Shown piece by piece: positions 1 through 7,720 of a stretch of DNA of 45,598 nucleotides (position 1 is its first letter; every line of letters starts with the position of its first letter). The notes beneath the pieces were generated by a model. That model worked only from the letters and a program-made list of their open reading frames with translations, had not been told where the DNA came from and made no database searches. Made by a program: the position numbers and the translations under genes. This DNA comes from Levilactobacillus namurensis DSM 19117 (GTDB taxonomy: Bacteria > Bacillota > Bacilli > Lactobacillales > Lactobacillaceae), in NCBI RefSeq assembly GCF_001434785.1, contig NZ_AZDT01000011.1:1-45598 (forward strand), written 5' to 3'.

Positions 1-78
1 CACTTGAATCATGTGTTTGATGGGGATTTTGGAGTTTCTGGTGAATAATTCAGGAACGACTTTCTTTACGCGCATAAC

Positions 79-414
79 GTGGTCTGTGCTTTACAAAGTA
101 AGTCTGGCAAAATCTTTACGGGATTTTGCATTGAGGGCCTCTGTGGCACCATGAACCTATGTGCCGAACGGGTTGCGCTATTAAACATGTACACGACTAG
201 TGGTGAAACCGAGGTTCAGCGCATCATTGCCTTTCGCGACGCCGCCCCAACGGGCATGAGTGGCATGCCGTGCGGTGTCTGCCGGGAAACGTTAATGGAG
301 TTCTCCGAAAAAAACGCGCAAACGGAAATCATGGTCGACTATGCACATCGCCAGACGGTGACTCTAGGCGAGATTTTCCCCAATTGGTGGGGCAGCGTGA
401 AGACGGATGCCTAA
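79..414 (+). CDS. Cytidine/blasticidin-type deaminase, probably 5'-truncated
   Basis: This is a zinc-dependent nucleoside deaminase of the cytidine deaminase superfamily. The zinc motif is complete: CAE at residues 28-30 (catalytic Glu30) and PCGVC with Cys65 and Cys68. A WWG motif lies near the C-terminus, as in small blasticidin-S-deaminase-like enzymes. The frame can only begin at GTG 79. No Shine-Dalgarno sequence stands at normal distance, and family-like sequence (FRNDFLYAHN) continues upstream of that codon to an in-frame TAA at 46-48. The usual N-terminal helix of about 25 residues is therefore missing. It may be a pseudogene, or it may use a non-canonical start. Its last 8 bases overlap the start of the HIT-like gene, so the two were translationally coupled. 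Confidence 0.65.
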   Translation: MVCALQSKSGKIFTGFCIEGLCGTMNLCAERVALLNMYTTSGETEVQRIIAFRDAAPTGMSGMPCGVCRETLMEFSEKNAQTEIMVDYAHRQTVTLGEIFPNWWGSVKTDA

Positions 415-880
415 GGAAAGAGCCACCCCATTTTGGCAAACTCACCGAATCGAAAGCGCCCTAGCCGGAACGAACCCGATGGTGCTGACTGCGTTACCAG
501 GCGGCTTTGTCGCCCTGGGGGATGTGCAATTCTTACCGGGGTACTGTGTCTTGTTACCCAAACGGCAAGTCGGCTCATTAAATGAACTGTCATGGTCTGA
601 ACGCGCCGACTTTTTAACCAGCATGGCTTACGTTGGGGATGCCCTGTTAGCAGTCTGTCATCCCCAACGAATTAATTATGATATTTTAGGCAACACGGAT
701 GAGTTTTTACATGCGCACATTTTCCCTAGGTACGCTTGGGAACCGCCTGAACGACAAAAAATGCCCGTTTGGCAGTATCCCGCAGAAAATTGGCATGATC
801 CCGAAACGGCTTACCAACCAGCAAAACATGCCGCTTTACGCCAACAGCTTAAATGCTATTTGGACCAACATTTGGCCTAA
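407..880 (+). CDS. HIT-like (histidine triad) protein with degenerate triad
   Basis: This 157-residue protein resembles HIT-fold nucleotide hydrolases and transferases such as Ap4A hydrolase-like proteins. The signature segment around residues 100-108 reads FLHAHIFPRY, where the family has H-x-H-x-H. The first histidine is replaced by Phe100, while the central (nucleophilic) and third histidines, His102 and His104, remain. The upstream VLLPKRQVGSLNEL segment fits the HIT strand before the helix that normally reads LIxPKxHxxxL. The ATG lies inside the stop region of the deaminase gene (ATGCCTAA overlap), which suggests coupling. The exact substrate cannot be told. A strong hairpin terminator follows 20 bases after the stop. 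Confidence 0.7.
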   Translation: MPKERATPFWQTHRIESALAGTNPMVLTALPGGFVALGDVQFLPGYCVLLPKRQVGSLNELSWSERADFLTSMAYVGDALLAVCHPQRINYDILGNTDEFLHAHIFPRYAWEPPERQKMPVWQYPAENWHDPETAYQPAKHAALRQQLKCYLDQHLA

Positions 881-900
881 AATCACTCGCAGATAAACCT

Positions 901-944
901 AACCCCCTAAGATTGGATAGTCAGTCTTAGGGGGTTAGTGTTTG
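901..944 (+). terminator. Rho-independent terminator after HIT-like gene
   Basis: A 12-bp perfect stem, AACCCCCTAAGA (901-912) with TCTTAGGGGGTT (925-936), is followed by a T-rich run. A closely related hairpin occurs at 21031-21074. Confidence 0.8.
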
Positions 945-965
945 TTAAGTCTTTTGCTGTTCGAA

Positions 966-1258
966 TTAGTCATTAACGTCAATGACGACCTTAACCGCTT
1001 CTTTATCAGTATTCGCTCTTTCAAAGGCGGCTTGTGTCTGTTCCAACGGGTAATGAACCGAAACGATTTCCGGAAAGTGATTATCGAGATTCGTAATATT
1101 GTGAATAGCTTTCTTGATGTCCGCAGCGGTATAGATAGCAGAGCCCAGAAAACTAAGTTCATTCATGGCTAGGAATTGCGGCTTATAGGTCACCGGGGTT
1201 GCCCCTAAAGCCACGACGACAAACTTAGCGCAAAACTTCTTAGTGAAAGCTAGGCGCT
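966..1258 (-). pseudogene. Remnant of zinc-type alcohol/polyol dehydrogenase (C-terminal end)
   Basis: The minus strand encodes only the last ~95 residues of a medium-chain zinc alcohol dehydrogenase (Tdh/sorbitol dehydrogenase group). It begins KFVVVALGATPVTYKP and continues with the substrate-domain pattern ending ERANTDKEAVKVVID. In complete members this sequence lies after the Rossmann GxGxxG fold. Here an in-frame TAG at 1257-1259 precedes it, and no Rossmann domain or zinc-binding segment lies upstream in any frame. The 3' end is therefore a decayed fragment about a quarter of the usual 340-350 residues. The next open stretch upstream (see 1240-1341) is in another frame. Confidence 0.75.
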
Positions 1259-1425
1259 ACTGGTTGATATCCACCTGCATCCGATTTGATTTTAGTGATT
1301 ATTCGGGCCCATTCATCGTCTAACTTGAGCCACTCAACGTTCAAAAAGGACCATTAGACGCTTACTGAACGTTTCTGTTCAAGGGACGTGGTACTATTTC
1401 TAATGCGGAGGGAGGTTGTCGGCTA
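1240..1425. other. Intergenic stretch with possible coding debris
   Basis: Between the dehydrogenase remnant and the LytTR gene, the minus strand (about 1238-1341) has a short open frame reading LKLDDEWARIITKIKSDAGG. It looks protein-like, but it has no convincing start and no family I recognise. It may be debris from a second broken gene. The promoter of the LytTR pair must lie in the right part of this stretch; I see no consensus -35/-10 pair. Confidence 0.35.
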
Positions 1426-1860
1426 ATGAAAATTAATTTTCACATTGATCCGAAGCTAAAAGCTGACCATGCCGACTTTTGGTTACGAGAACTGACCGAC
1501 CACTTAGCGACTATCATCACGCAATTGAATCAGAAAAATGAAGTCTTATGGTGCTATCAAGATAATGAAATTAATCCGGTCGCTTGCGCCGATATCGTTG
1601 TCTTGCAAGCGGTTGGTAACCGGATTCAGGTCGATACGGCGGACAAAACTTACGCTTACCATGCCCGACTGGCTCACGTTATCGATCAATTGCCGGCCGA
1701 ATTCATTGAAGCTTCGCGGGGAACGGTGATCAATTACCAAAAGATTGATCACTTGGAGTTGTTAGGCAACGGGAAAATCGACGTCCTCATGACCAATCAA
1801 CAACGGGTTCAGATGTCTCGGCGAAAAATCAAAAACTTAAAGGAGAAATTAGGCATATGA
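1426..1860 (+). CDS. LytTR-domain transcriptional regulator
   Basis: This 144-residue DNA-binding protein has a C-terminal LytTR domain (about residues 50-142). The ADIVVLQAVGNRIQVDT strand region, the HVIDQLPAEFIEASRGTVIN segment and the terminal MSRRKIKNLKEKL helix are typical of the group. It lacks a response-regulator receiver domain, so it is a stand-alone LytTR protein. The start ATG is preceded by GGAGGGAGG-type Shine-Dalgarno sequence. The stop overlaps the start of the next gene (ATGA). LytTR genes fused in operon to a DUF3021 membrane gene form LytTR regulatory systems, known from HdrR/HdrM and BrsR/BrsM of streptococci, in which the membrane protein inhibits the regulator. By analogy this pair probably controls its own and other promoters. 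Confidence 0.85.
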   Translation: MKINFHIDPKLKADHADFWLRELTDHLATIITQLNQKNEVLWCYQDNEINPVACADIVVLQAVGNRIQVDTADKTYAYHARLAHVIDQLPAEFIEASRGTVINYQKIDHLELLGNGKIDVLMTNQQRVQMSRRKIKNLKEKLGI

Positions 1861-2306
1861 AAAAGGCCTTAAAAAATGTTGTTCGGGGGATGGCGTTGGG
1901 TATCGTCTTGGGCCTAGTGATTTCCCTGATGTTTAATTACGGGTATGGGACCGTTCAATACTACCCGTCATCGCCGCAATTCATGGCACACTTCACCCAT
2001 CCTTTAAACGCGGTCCTCATTTCGCTAATCTTATGGGCCGCTATTGGGGTGGTGTTCAGCCTAGGGGCGCTTATTTTTAAAATCAAGAACTGGTCGCTTC
2101 TCAAATGCACCATTGTTAATTTTTGGATCTACTATCTAGGATTTACGCCGTTAGCCATGTTGGCGGGCTGGGTTCCAATGACCCTCAAGTCTCTCAGCAC
2201 GTTCACCATCACGTTTCTACTCATCTACTTGCTCATGTGGCTGATAAACGTTGTGAGAGACCGTCACCAGATTGCTAAGATTAACGAGCGTATCAAACGG
2301 GGATAA
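1857..2306 (+). CDS. DUF3021 membrane protein, probable inhibitor of the LytTR regulator
   Basis: This 149-residue integral membrane protein has four predicted helices (about residues 10-30, 45-68, 78-105 and 115-135) and a basic C-terminal tail ending INERIKRG. The length and four-helix layout match DUF3021. It overlaps the LytTR gene by four bases. Known partners of this type (HdrM, BrsM) hold the cognate LytTR protein inactive at the membrane. The role here is inferred from this arrangement; the inducing signal is unknown. Confidence 0.8.
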   Translation: MKKALKNVVRGMALGIVLGLVISLMFNYGYGTVQYYPSSPQFMAHFTHPLNAVLISLILWAAIGVVFSLGALIFKIKNWSLLKCTIVNFWIYYLGFTPLAMLAGWVPMTLKSLSTFTITFLLIYLLMWLINVVRDRHQIAKINERIKRG

Positions 2307-2424
2307 TTCGTGAACTCATCTAAGGACTGTTAAGCCAGTTACGAGCTCAGCCTGATTGAGACTTAATTTACAACGTTGTCTCCCTAGCGTAGACTAATGT
2401 CATAACCTTTTAAGGAGGCGTTTC

Positions 2425-3468
2425 ATGTTCACAAGTGTTAAACGACTTTGGCAAAATCCATTGACAGCTTACTACTTAGCTTTGGTGCTGTTAATTTTGA
2501 TTGCCTGGTTTGCCCGGGGCTTTCTTTCCCTGGCCCTGTTCACCATCATCTTTATCTACTTAGGCAACGCTGCCATTATGGGAATCGAGCGCCACACGCC
2601 CTTGCATCACTGGCTGATTACGATTCTGGTGTACTTATTGTTCTTAGGAATTCTAGTGGCGGCTTTCGCCCAGATCATTCCGCCGCTGGTCAGCGAGGCG
2701 TCGAATCTGCCCCGCGCGCTAGACCAACTGATTCAAACCTATCCACAACTAGAAAGTTCGGCTAAGAAGTTGATGGAAGACTTATCGCAAAACGCTTCCG
2801 TTATCAGCAATGGGAAAACCCTCCTCACGTCGGGAATCGGGAAATTGTCCCGCTTTAGTTCCGGCGTAGAGACCATCGTGTTAGCCTTCTTCTTTAGCTT
2901 CATCTTTAACTTGACTAAGGCGCAGTTACAACGGTTCGTCCATGCGTTTACCCAAAGCCGCTTTGCGCGACTCTTCGTACCCATGGGGAACCTCATCGCT
3001 AGCTTCGTTCAGATCTTCGGCACCGTTATCGAGACCCAATTGATCATTTGCACGATCAATACCGCCTTAATGGTCCTGGGACTCTGGATCCTGCATATGC
3101 CGAGTCTACTCATCTTAGGCATCATGGTCTTCTTCTTAGGACTGATTCCGGTGGCCGGGGTATTGATTTCCCTGATTCCCTTATCGATCATCGCCTTTAT
3201 GACGGGCGGTCTCTGGCGGCTCCTGGCGGTCCTGGTGCTGGTGGCCTTGATTCACATGTTCGAATCCTACTTCCTGCATCCCCGGTTAATGGCCAACGCC
3301 ACCAACCTGCCCATCTTTGTCACCTTTATCACGTTAATTGTTAGTGAACAGATTTTTGGGGCTTGGGGCTTGATCGTCGGCGTACCATTAGTCGCTTTCT
3401 TCCTGCAAGTCTTTGACGTAAACCTAAAAACGGGACATCCCCGAGTTACACAGTCTAACGGTCATTAA
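2425..3468 (+). CDS. AI-2E family (PerM/UPF0118) transporter
   Basis: This 347-residue polytopic membrane protein belongs to the AI-2E transporter family. There are hydrophobic segments near residues 15-40, 60-85, 155-175 and 200-335. A long amphipathic region at about 90-150 carries the family's variable extracytoplasmic loop. The late segment LLILGIMVFFLGLIPVAG with the following GLWRLL is characteristic. Family members export AI-2 or act in ion efflux and stress tolerance; the substrate here is unknown. The start follows AAGGAGGCG at good spacing. It is monocistronic, with a terminator directly downstream. Confidence 0.85.
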   Translation: MFTSVKRLWQNPLTAYYLALVLLILIAWFARGFLSLALFTIIFIYLGNAAIMGIERHTPLHHWLITILVYLLFLGILVAAFAQIIPPLVSEASNLPRALDQLIQTYPQLESSAKKLMEDLSQNASVISNGKTLLTSGIGKLSRFSSGVETIVLAFFFSFIFNLTKAQLQRFVHAFTQSRFARLFVPMGNLIASFVQIFGTVIETQLIICTINTALMVLGLWILHMPSLLILGIMVFFLGLIPVAGVLISLIPLSIIAFMTGGLWRLLAVLVLVALIHMFESYFLHPRLMANATNLPIFVTFITLIVSEQIFGAWGLIVGVPLVAFFLQVFDVNLKTGHPRVTQSNGH

Positions 3469-3470
3469 GA

Positions 3471-3515
3471 AAAAGCAGCTCCCCAATCCAGTTGAGATTG
3501 AGGAGCTGCTTTTGA
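3471..3515 (+). terminator. Terminator of AI-2E transporter gene
   Basis: The stem AAGCAGCTCC ... GGAGCTGCTT is followed by TTT. The loop also pairs partly (CAATC/GATTG). Confidence 0.8.
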
Positions 3516-3694
3516 CGATGCAAATGGCTTCTTCAGTCGATGAATGTGACCAGAGTATGAGGATACCCTTATGATTTTCCTAAGGCCCCGAAGAAAACGT
3601 TAAGCTCCGCGGATAATCCCCCACTAGTCCCGATTTCGCGGTAAGCTAGCACCAAGTTACCCGCTGAACCAAAAATAATGATGGAGGTGGTTGA

Positions 3695-4216
3695 ATGCGT
3701 TGGGAACCCTTAGTACTGATTGCATTGACGGCGAGTTTAGTTGGACTCATGATATTGTTAACAATGACTAACCGGCGACATCGTTGGATAGCCCTCGGGA
3801 CTTTGGCCTATCTGACCGGACTTGGGGCCATCGTCTTCACCCCACTGTCCTTCTCTGGTACTGCCGTTTATATCATGCCCGCTGGTATCGGGCGAGTGAA
3901 TCTGACGCAACTCGATGTCTGGAACCTCGGCTTTTTTGAAAATATTTTGATGACCCTACCGTTGGGCTTTCTGTTTAAACACTTCTGGCCTTCCCTGTCA
4001 CTTTGGGGCGTCGGCTTCCTGGGACTGAGTGTTGGGAGTTTTATTGAAATCGCGCAGTACATCTTGTCCCACCACTGGTTGATCAACCGGAGCAGTGATA
4101 TCAACGACGTCCTGGCCAACGCGTTGGGCGTCCTGGTGGGCGGTTTAGTGGCCTTGGCCCTACAGCACTTACAAACAACGCACCAGCAGAAACTAACTCG
4201 CGTTTCCATGAGTTAA
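3695..4216 (+). CDS. VanZ-like family membrane protein
   Basis: This 173-residue membrane protein has about four to five helices. It carries the VanZ-family core: the NILMTLPLGFLF segment at about residues 85-96, the SFIEIAQYIL helix with its conserved Glu and Gln, and the RSSDINDVLANALGVLVG motif (conserved Arg/Asp/Asp/Asn/Gly) near the end. VanZ of enterococci raises teicoplanin resistance by an unknown route. Most lactobacillar homologues are simply uncharacterised membrane proteins, so resistance should not be inferred. Start ATG 3695 is preceded by GGAGGTGG. The gene stands alone with its own terminator. Confidence 0.85.
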   Translation: MRWEPLVLIALTASLVGLMILLTMTNRRHRWIALGTLAYLTGLGAIVFTPLSFSGTAVYIMPAGIGRVNLTQLDVWNLGFFENILMTLPLGFLFKHFWPSLSLWGVGFLGLSVGSFIEIAQYILSHHWLINRSSDINDVLANALGVLVGGLVALALQHLQTTHQQKLTRVSMS

Positions 4217-4224
4217 CCCTGGCT

Positions 4225-4268
4225 GAACACTCACGACTGATGACCGACAGTTGTGGGTGTTTTTTATT
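4225..4268 (+). terminator. Terminator of vanZ-like gene
   Basis: The stem AACACTCACGACT pairs with AGTTGTGGGTGTT (some G-U) and is followed by TTTTTAT. It runs into the last codons of ribH on the other strand. Confidence 0.7.
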
Positions 4269-4731
4269 TAGCAGCGGTTAACTGGTCTTGGACGTCCAGC
4301 ATGGTCAACACGCCAGCCGCACAGTCGCGACCCTTGTTACCGACCTTACCACCAGCACGATCTAAGGCTTGGTAAAGGTCATCGGTGGTCAAGACCCCGA
4401 ACATCACGGGGACCGGACCATTTAGGGACACTTCGGCTAACCCGTGGGCCGTTTCGGCACAGACATAGTCGTAATGGCTGGTCGCACCGCGAATGACCGC
4501 GCCTAAAGCGATGATGCCGTCGACCTGGTGTTGGTCAGCCATGAGCTTGGCCGTCCGAGCGAGCTCGAAGGCACCGGGGACACTGACTACGAGTTGCCGG
4601 TCCCGGGAGATGCCCGCCTGTTCTAAGGCCTCTTGTGCACCCGCCAGAAGACGGTCGGTCACGACCTGGTTGAATTGGGCGACTACGATACCGATTCGAC
4701 GGGTTTTAAGGGATGTGTTTGTTTGCGTCAT
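4264..4731 (-). CDS. ribH: 6,7-dimethyl-8-ribityllumazine synthase
   Basis: RibH condenses 5-amino-6-ribitylamino-uracil with 3,4-dihydroxy-2-butanone 4-phosphate. It is 155 residues, the usual length. Landmarks are FNQVVTDRLLAGA near the N-terminus, VPGAFELARTAK, the phosphate- and substrate-binding GAVIRGATSHYDYVC with its catalytic His, and GNKGRDCA close to the C-terminus. It is the last gene of the rib operon. Its Shine-Dalgarno AAGGAGG lies in the final codons of ribBA, five bases upstream of which translation of ribBA stops, so the two are likely coupled. Confidence 0.95.
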   Translation of the reverse strand: MTQTNTSLKTRRIGIVVAQFNQVVTDRLLAGAQEALEQAGISRDRQLVVSVPGAFELARTAKLMADQHQVDGIIALGAVIRGATSHYDYVCAETAHGLAEVSLNGPVPVMFGVLTTDDLYQALDRAGGKVGNKGRDCAAGVLTMLDVQDQLTAAK

Positions 4732-4736
4732 TTGAA

Positions 4737-5945
4737 TTAAACCTCCTTGAGTTGGTGATGGAACTTTGCTTTTTTAGTGGCTAAATACCGGCGATTTTCC
4801 GGTAAAGGTTGCGTTTCGAGGGGAACACGCTGGAGCACGTCCAGTCCCAAATTGGTCAGTTGGTCGACCTTGTCCGGGTTGTTGGTCAATAACCGGACCT
4901 GTGTGATGTGCTTTAAGTGCAGAATCGCCGCAACCAGGCCATAATGGCGTTCGTCGGGTTGGAAGCCTAATTCTTGATTGGCTTCGACGGTGTCCAAGCC
5001 GTTTTCCTGAAGGTGGTAGGCCTTGAGCTTGTTGATCAGGCCGATTCCCCGCCCCTCTTGGCGCAGGTAGAGTACGGCGCCAGAACCATTTTGCTGGATC
5101 CGGTCCATAGCCATGCTGAGCTGTTCGCCACAGTCGCATCGCTTGGAACCGAAGACGTCACCGGTCAAGCACTCCGAGTGGACCCGTAACAGGAGTGGCT
5201 GGTTGGGCGTGATGGGCCCCTTAGACAACAGGAGTGCTGGTTGGGCCCCGTCATGCGTGGTGAAAGCCTCTAACTGGAAGTCACCGTGCTGCGTAGGCAG
5301 TGCTACGGCCGGGATTGGTGTGACCACGTCAATGGCGTGCCGGTACCGGTAATCCCGAATCTGTTGGATTGAGATCAAGGGAAGCTGCATCCCCTCAGCC
5401 AAGGCCTTCAGCTGGGGCCGCCGCGCCATCTTTCCGGATTTTTGAAGGACCTCGCAGATGTAAGCTACGGGTTGCGCGCCCGCCAGGCGTGCAAGATCAA
5501 CGGCGGCTTCCGTATGACCGCCCCGTGCGAGAACACCGTGCTCCTGGGCAATCAGGGGAAAGACGTGGCCGGGATGGTAAAAGGCCGCCGGCTGAGATTG
5601 AGGATCCGCTAATTGCTGGAGGGTATCCGCCCGGTCAAAGGCGGAGATTCCCGTACTGGTCGTGGTGGCATCTGCACTCACGGTAAAGGCCGTGCCGAAC
5701 GCGTCGGTCCCGTGGGCGACCATGGGGTGTAACCCTAGCCGAGTGGCCACGGCAGGTGCCATGGGCGCACATAAGAGTCCCCGCGCATGGGTGACCATGG
5801 TATTGACGGTCTCGGGGGTCGCGAACTCGGCGAGGCCGACTAAGTCCCCTTCGGCTTCGCGGTCTTCATCGTCCATGACCACGACTAATCCGCCAGCTTT
5901 AAGCTGCTTCAGCGCCGTTTCGATGGGTGTATCTAGATTTTTCAT
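4737..5945 (-). CDS. ribBA: Bifunctional 3,4-dihydroxy-2-butanone 4-phosphate synthase / GTP cyclohydrolase II
   Basis: This is a two-domain riboflavin enzyme of 402 residues. Residues 1-~200 are DHBP synthase, with the DDEDREAEGDLV metal site and ARGGHTEAAVDLARLAG. Residues ~205-400 are GTP cyclohydrolase II, with VHSECLTGDVFGSKRCDCG supplying the zinc cysteines and YLRQEGRGIGL the catalytic loop. The two halves start both branches of the pathway, from ribulose 5-phosphate and from GTP. The ATG overlaps the ribE stop by four bases. All key residues are present, so it should be active. Confidence 0.95.
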   Translation of the reverse strand: MKNLDTPIETALKQLKAGGLVVVMDDEDREAEGDLVGLAEFATPETVNTMVTHARGLLCAPMAPAVATRLGLHPMVAHGTDAFGTAFTVSADATTTSTGISAFDRADTLQQLADPQSQPAAFYHPGHVFPLIAQEHGVLARGGHTEAAVDLARLAGAQPVAYICEVLQKSGKMARRPQLKALAEGMQLPLISIQQIRDYRYRHAIDVVTPIPAVALPTQHGDFQLEAFTTHDGAQPALLLSKGPITPNQPLLLRVHSECLTGDVFGSKRCDCGEQLSMAMDRIQQNGSGAVLYLRQEGRGIGLINKLKAYHLQENGLDTVEANQELGFQPDERHYGLVAAILHLKHITQVRLLTNNPDKVDQLTNLGLDVLQRVPLETQPLPENRRYLATKKAKFHHQLKEV

Positions 5946-6538
5946 GATTTTGCCTCCCGTTGATGCAATAAATATTTAGCTAAAACATCGGTTTCTAAGT
6001 TCACGTTGTCACCCAGTTGACGCCGTCCCAGGCTGGTCTCGTGGAGGGTCTGGGGGATTAGACTGACACTGAACTGGGTTGGAGAGACCGTCACCAGGGT
6101 CAGACTGACGCCATCGAGTGTGACGGACCCCTTCTCCGCTAATTCGGCGTAGTAGGTCGTCGGGTACTCGAAGGTGAGGATCTCGGCGTTGGTGTCCGGT
6201 GTTCGGTCGACCAGCTGGGCAACCGTATCGACGTGCCCTAAGACCAGGTGACCGCCTAACCGATCCCCGACGCGCAGTGCCGGTTCTAAGTTGACTGCAT
6301 CACCGATGGCTTGGTCGCCCAGCGTCGTTCGGTGATAGGTTTCGGGCATAACGTCTACCGTGAAGTCTTGGTCGGTCATGGCAATAATGGTTAAGCAGAC
6401 GCCGTTGATGGCGAGGCTATCGCCAATCTGGCTGTGCCAGCGGTGCGCTAACGGGGTATGGATGGTCAACCGTTGCTGGGTAGCGGTACGAACGCTTCGA
6501 GCAACGGTCCCCTGTCCCTTAATGATTCCGGTAAACAT
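5942..6538 (-). CDS. ribE: Riboflavin synthase (alpha subunit)
   Basis: Riboflavin synthase dismutates two lumazines to riboflavin. The protein has 198 residues in two lumazine-binding repeats. The first begins MFTGIIKGQGTV, and the second begins at about residue 97 with a GHLVLGHVDTVAQ-type repeat. The frame is open further upstream, but MFTG is the invariant N-terminus, and the start at 6538 has AGGAGG ten bases upstream. It overlaps the end of ribD by 20 bases and the start of ribBA by four, giving a tightly packed operon. Confidence 0.95.
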   Translation of the reverse strand: MFTGIIKGQGTVARSVRTATQQRLTIHTPLAHRWHSQIGDSLAINGVCLTIIAMTDQDFTVDVMPETYHRTTLGDQAIGDAVNLEPALRVGDRLGGHLVLGHVDTVAQLVDRTPDTNAEILTFEYPTTYYAELAEKGSVTLDGVSLTLVTVSPTQFSVSLIPQTLHETSLGRRQLGDNVNLETDVLAKYLLHQREAKS

Positions 6539-7598
6539 AATCCGCAGACCTCCTATACGTGAGCTTAATGTCCGGCTGTAAAGCTTGGGTTTGGACCAGT
6601 TCCCATGACCGTTGAACGGCTCCGGGAACGCCTTGGGCGACGGGTAAGCCAGTGCCACCTAAAGTCAAAGGCGCTAGGTACGTGATCAGCTGATCCACGG
6701 CGCCGGAAGCCAACCAAGTGGCTTGGACCTGGCTGCCCCCCTCGATCAACAAGGATTGGATGCCCTGCGTGGTCAGCCAGTCTAAGATCTGTTGCGGCGT
6801 CCACTCCGGTTGGACCACGACGTGAACGAAATCTGGCCATTGCCGCTGACTGGGCTGGCGGACCAAGAGGTATACCGGGGACGGCGTCTGTAAGATGGCC
6901 GCTGTCTCCGCCAGTTGGTCGGCGTCTTGCATCAGGACGATCCGCCAAGGTGCAAAATCTACAGGTTGCGTGCGCACCGTTAGCTGGGGATTATCCTGTT
7001 GAACGGTATGCTCGCCAATCAAGATGGCCTGTTGTGTGGCGCGCAGAGCCTGGCTATCATGGTAGGCGGCTTGACTGGTCAGGTGTGTCCGTTGAGGACC
7101 GGTGGCGTTTAATTTGCCGTCAATGCTCATCGCGTACTTGACCGTGACGAACGGTCGGTGGTGCTGGTAAAAGAAGTTGTACGCCTTATTCAGTGCACTG
7201 GTGGTCCCCAGAACGGTGACTTGGACGCCCGCAGCCTTGAGTTTAGCGACGCCGCGGCCGGCCACTAACGGATTAGGGTCCAGTTGGCCAATGACCACGC
7301 GCTGAATCCCCACCTGAATCAAGCGATCCGCGCACGGCGGGGTCTTACCATAGTGGCTGCAGGGTTCTAACGTGACATAGATGGTGGCGCCTCGGGCCTG
7401 GTCAAGGTCGGCCAGGTGGTTCAAAGCGTCAATTTCCGCATGGGGTTCTCCAAAACGGTGATGGTACCCCCGTGCTAAGACTTGATGGTGCTTGACAATG
7501 ACGGCACCGACGACCGGGTTCGTCCAGGTATGTCCCTGACCTAACCGGGCTTGGTCGGCTGCCATGGCTAAATAAACTGAATCGTTGATCAAACTCAC
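6519..7598 (-). CDS. ribD: Bifunctional diaminohydroxyphosphoribosylaminopyrimidine deaminase / reductase
   Basis: RibD deaminates and then reduces the pyrimidine intermediate of riboflavin synthesis. The N-terminal deaminase domain (about 1-145) has NPVVGAVIV, HAEIDAL (zinc His and catalytic Glu) and TLEPCSHYGKTPPCAD. The C-terminal reductase domain (about 150-359) begins VTVKYAMSIDGKL and holds LIEGGSQVQ. The start is placed at GTG 7598 because the upstream open frame runs into the riboswitch and its terminator. The resulting 359 residues are the family's length, and SLINDSVYLAMAADQA matches the usual first helix. No good Shine-Dalgarno is free of the terminator stem (GCGGGG lies in it). 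It is the first gene of the operon. Confidence 0.92.
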   Translation of the reverse strand: MSLINDSVYLAMAADQARLGQGHTWTNPVVGAVIVKHHQVLARGYHHRFGEPHAEIDALNHLADLDQARGATIYVTLEPCSHYGKTPPCADRLIQVGIQRVVIGQLDPNPLVAGRGVAKLKAAGVQVTVLGTTSALNKAYNFFYQHHRPFVTVKYAMSIDGKLNATGPQRTHLTSQAAYHDSQALRATQQAILIGEHTVQQDNPQLTVRTQPVDFAPWRIVLMQDADQLAETAAILQTPSPVYLLVRQPSQRQWPDFVHVVVQPEWTPQQILDWLTTQGIQSLLIEGGSQVQATWLASGAVDQLITYLAPLTLGGTGLPVAQGVPGAVQRSWELVQTQALQPDIKLTYRRSADYVYRNH

Positions 7599-7603
7599 CC
7601 CAC

Positions 7604-7634
7604 AAAAAAAGCCCCGCAAAATGATTTGCGGGGC
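7604..7634 (-). terminator. Riboswitch-controlled terminator in rib leader
   Basis: On the minus strand the perfect 10-bp stem GCCCCGCAAA/TTTGCGGGGC with a four-base loop is followed by seven T. It lies between the FMN aptamer and ribD and ends five bases before the GTG start. It is the expression platform of the riboswitch. Confidence 0.88.
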
Positions 7635-7720
7635 AAAAATTTGAAAGCTAAATAAGATCCCATCGAGTGAGTGGTTGCCAAAAAAGCCGCCACTAACGGT
7701 GTGAAATAAACCAGTTGTTT

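Noticed and set aside
1-48. Real gene end at the left border (frame reading HLNHVFDGDFGVSGE)
   Set aside because: Only 15 codons are visible, too short to assign. It may be the end of an upstream gene or debris.
6539-6658. Longer ribE frame starting at 6658
   Set aside because: Riboflavin synthase begins MFTGI; AGGAGG supports 6538, and the extension lies within ribD.
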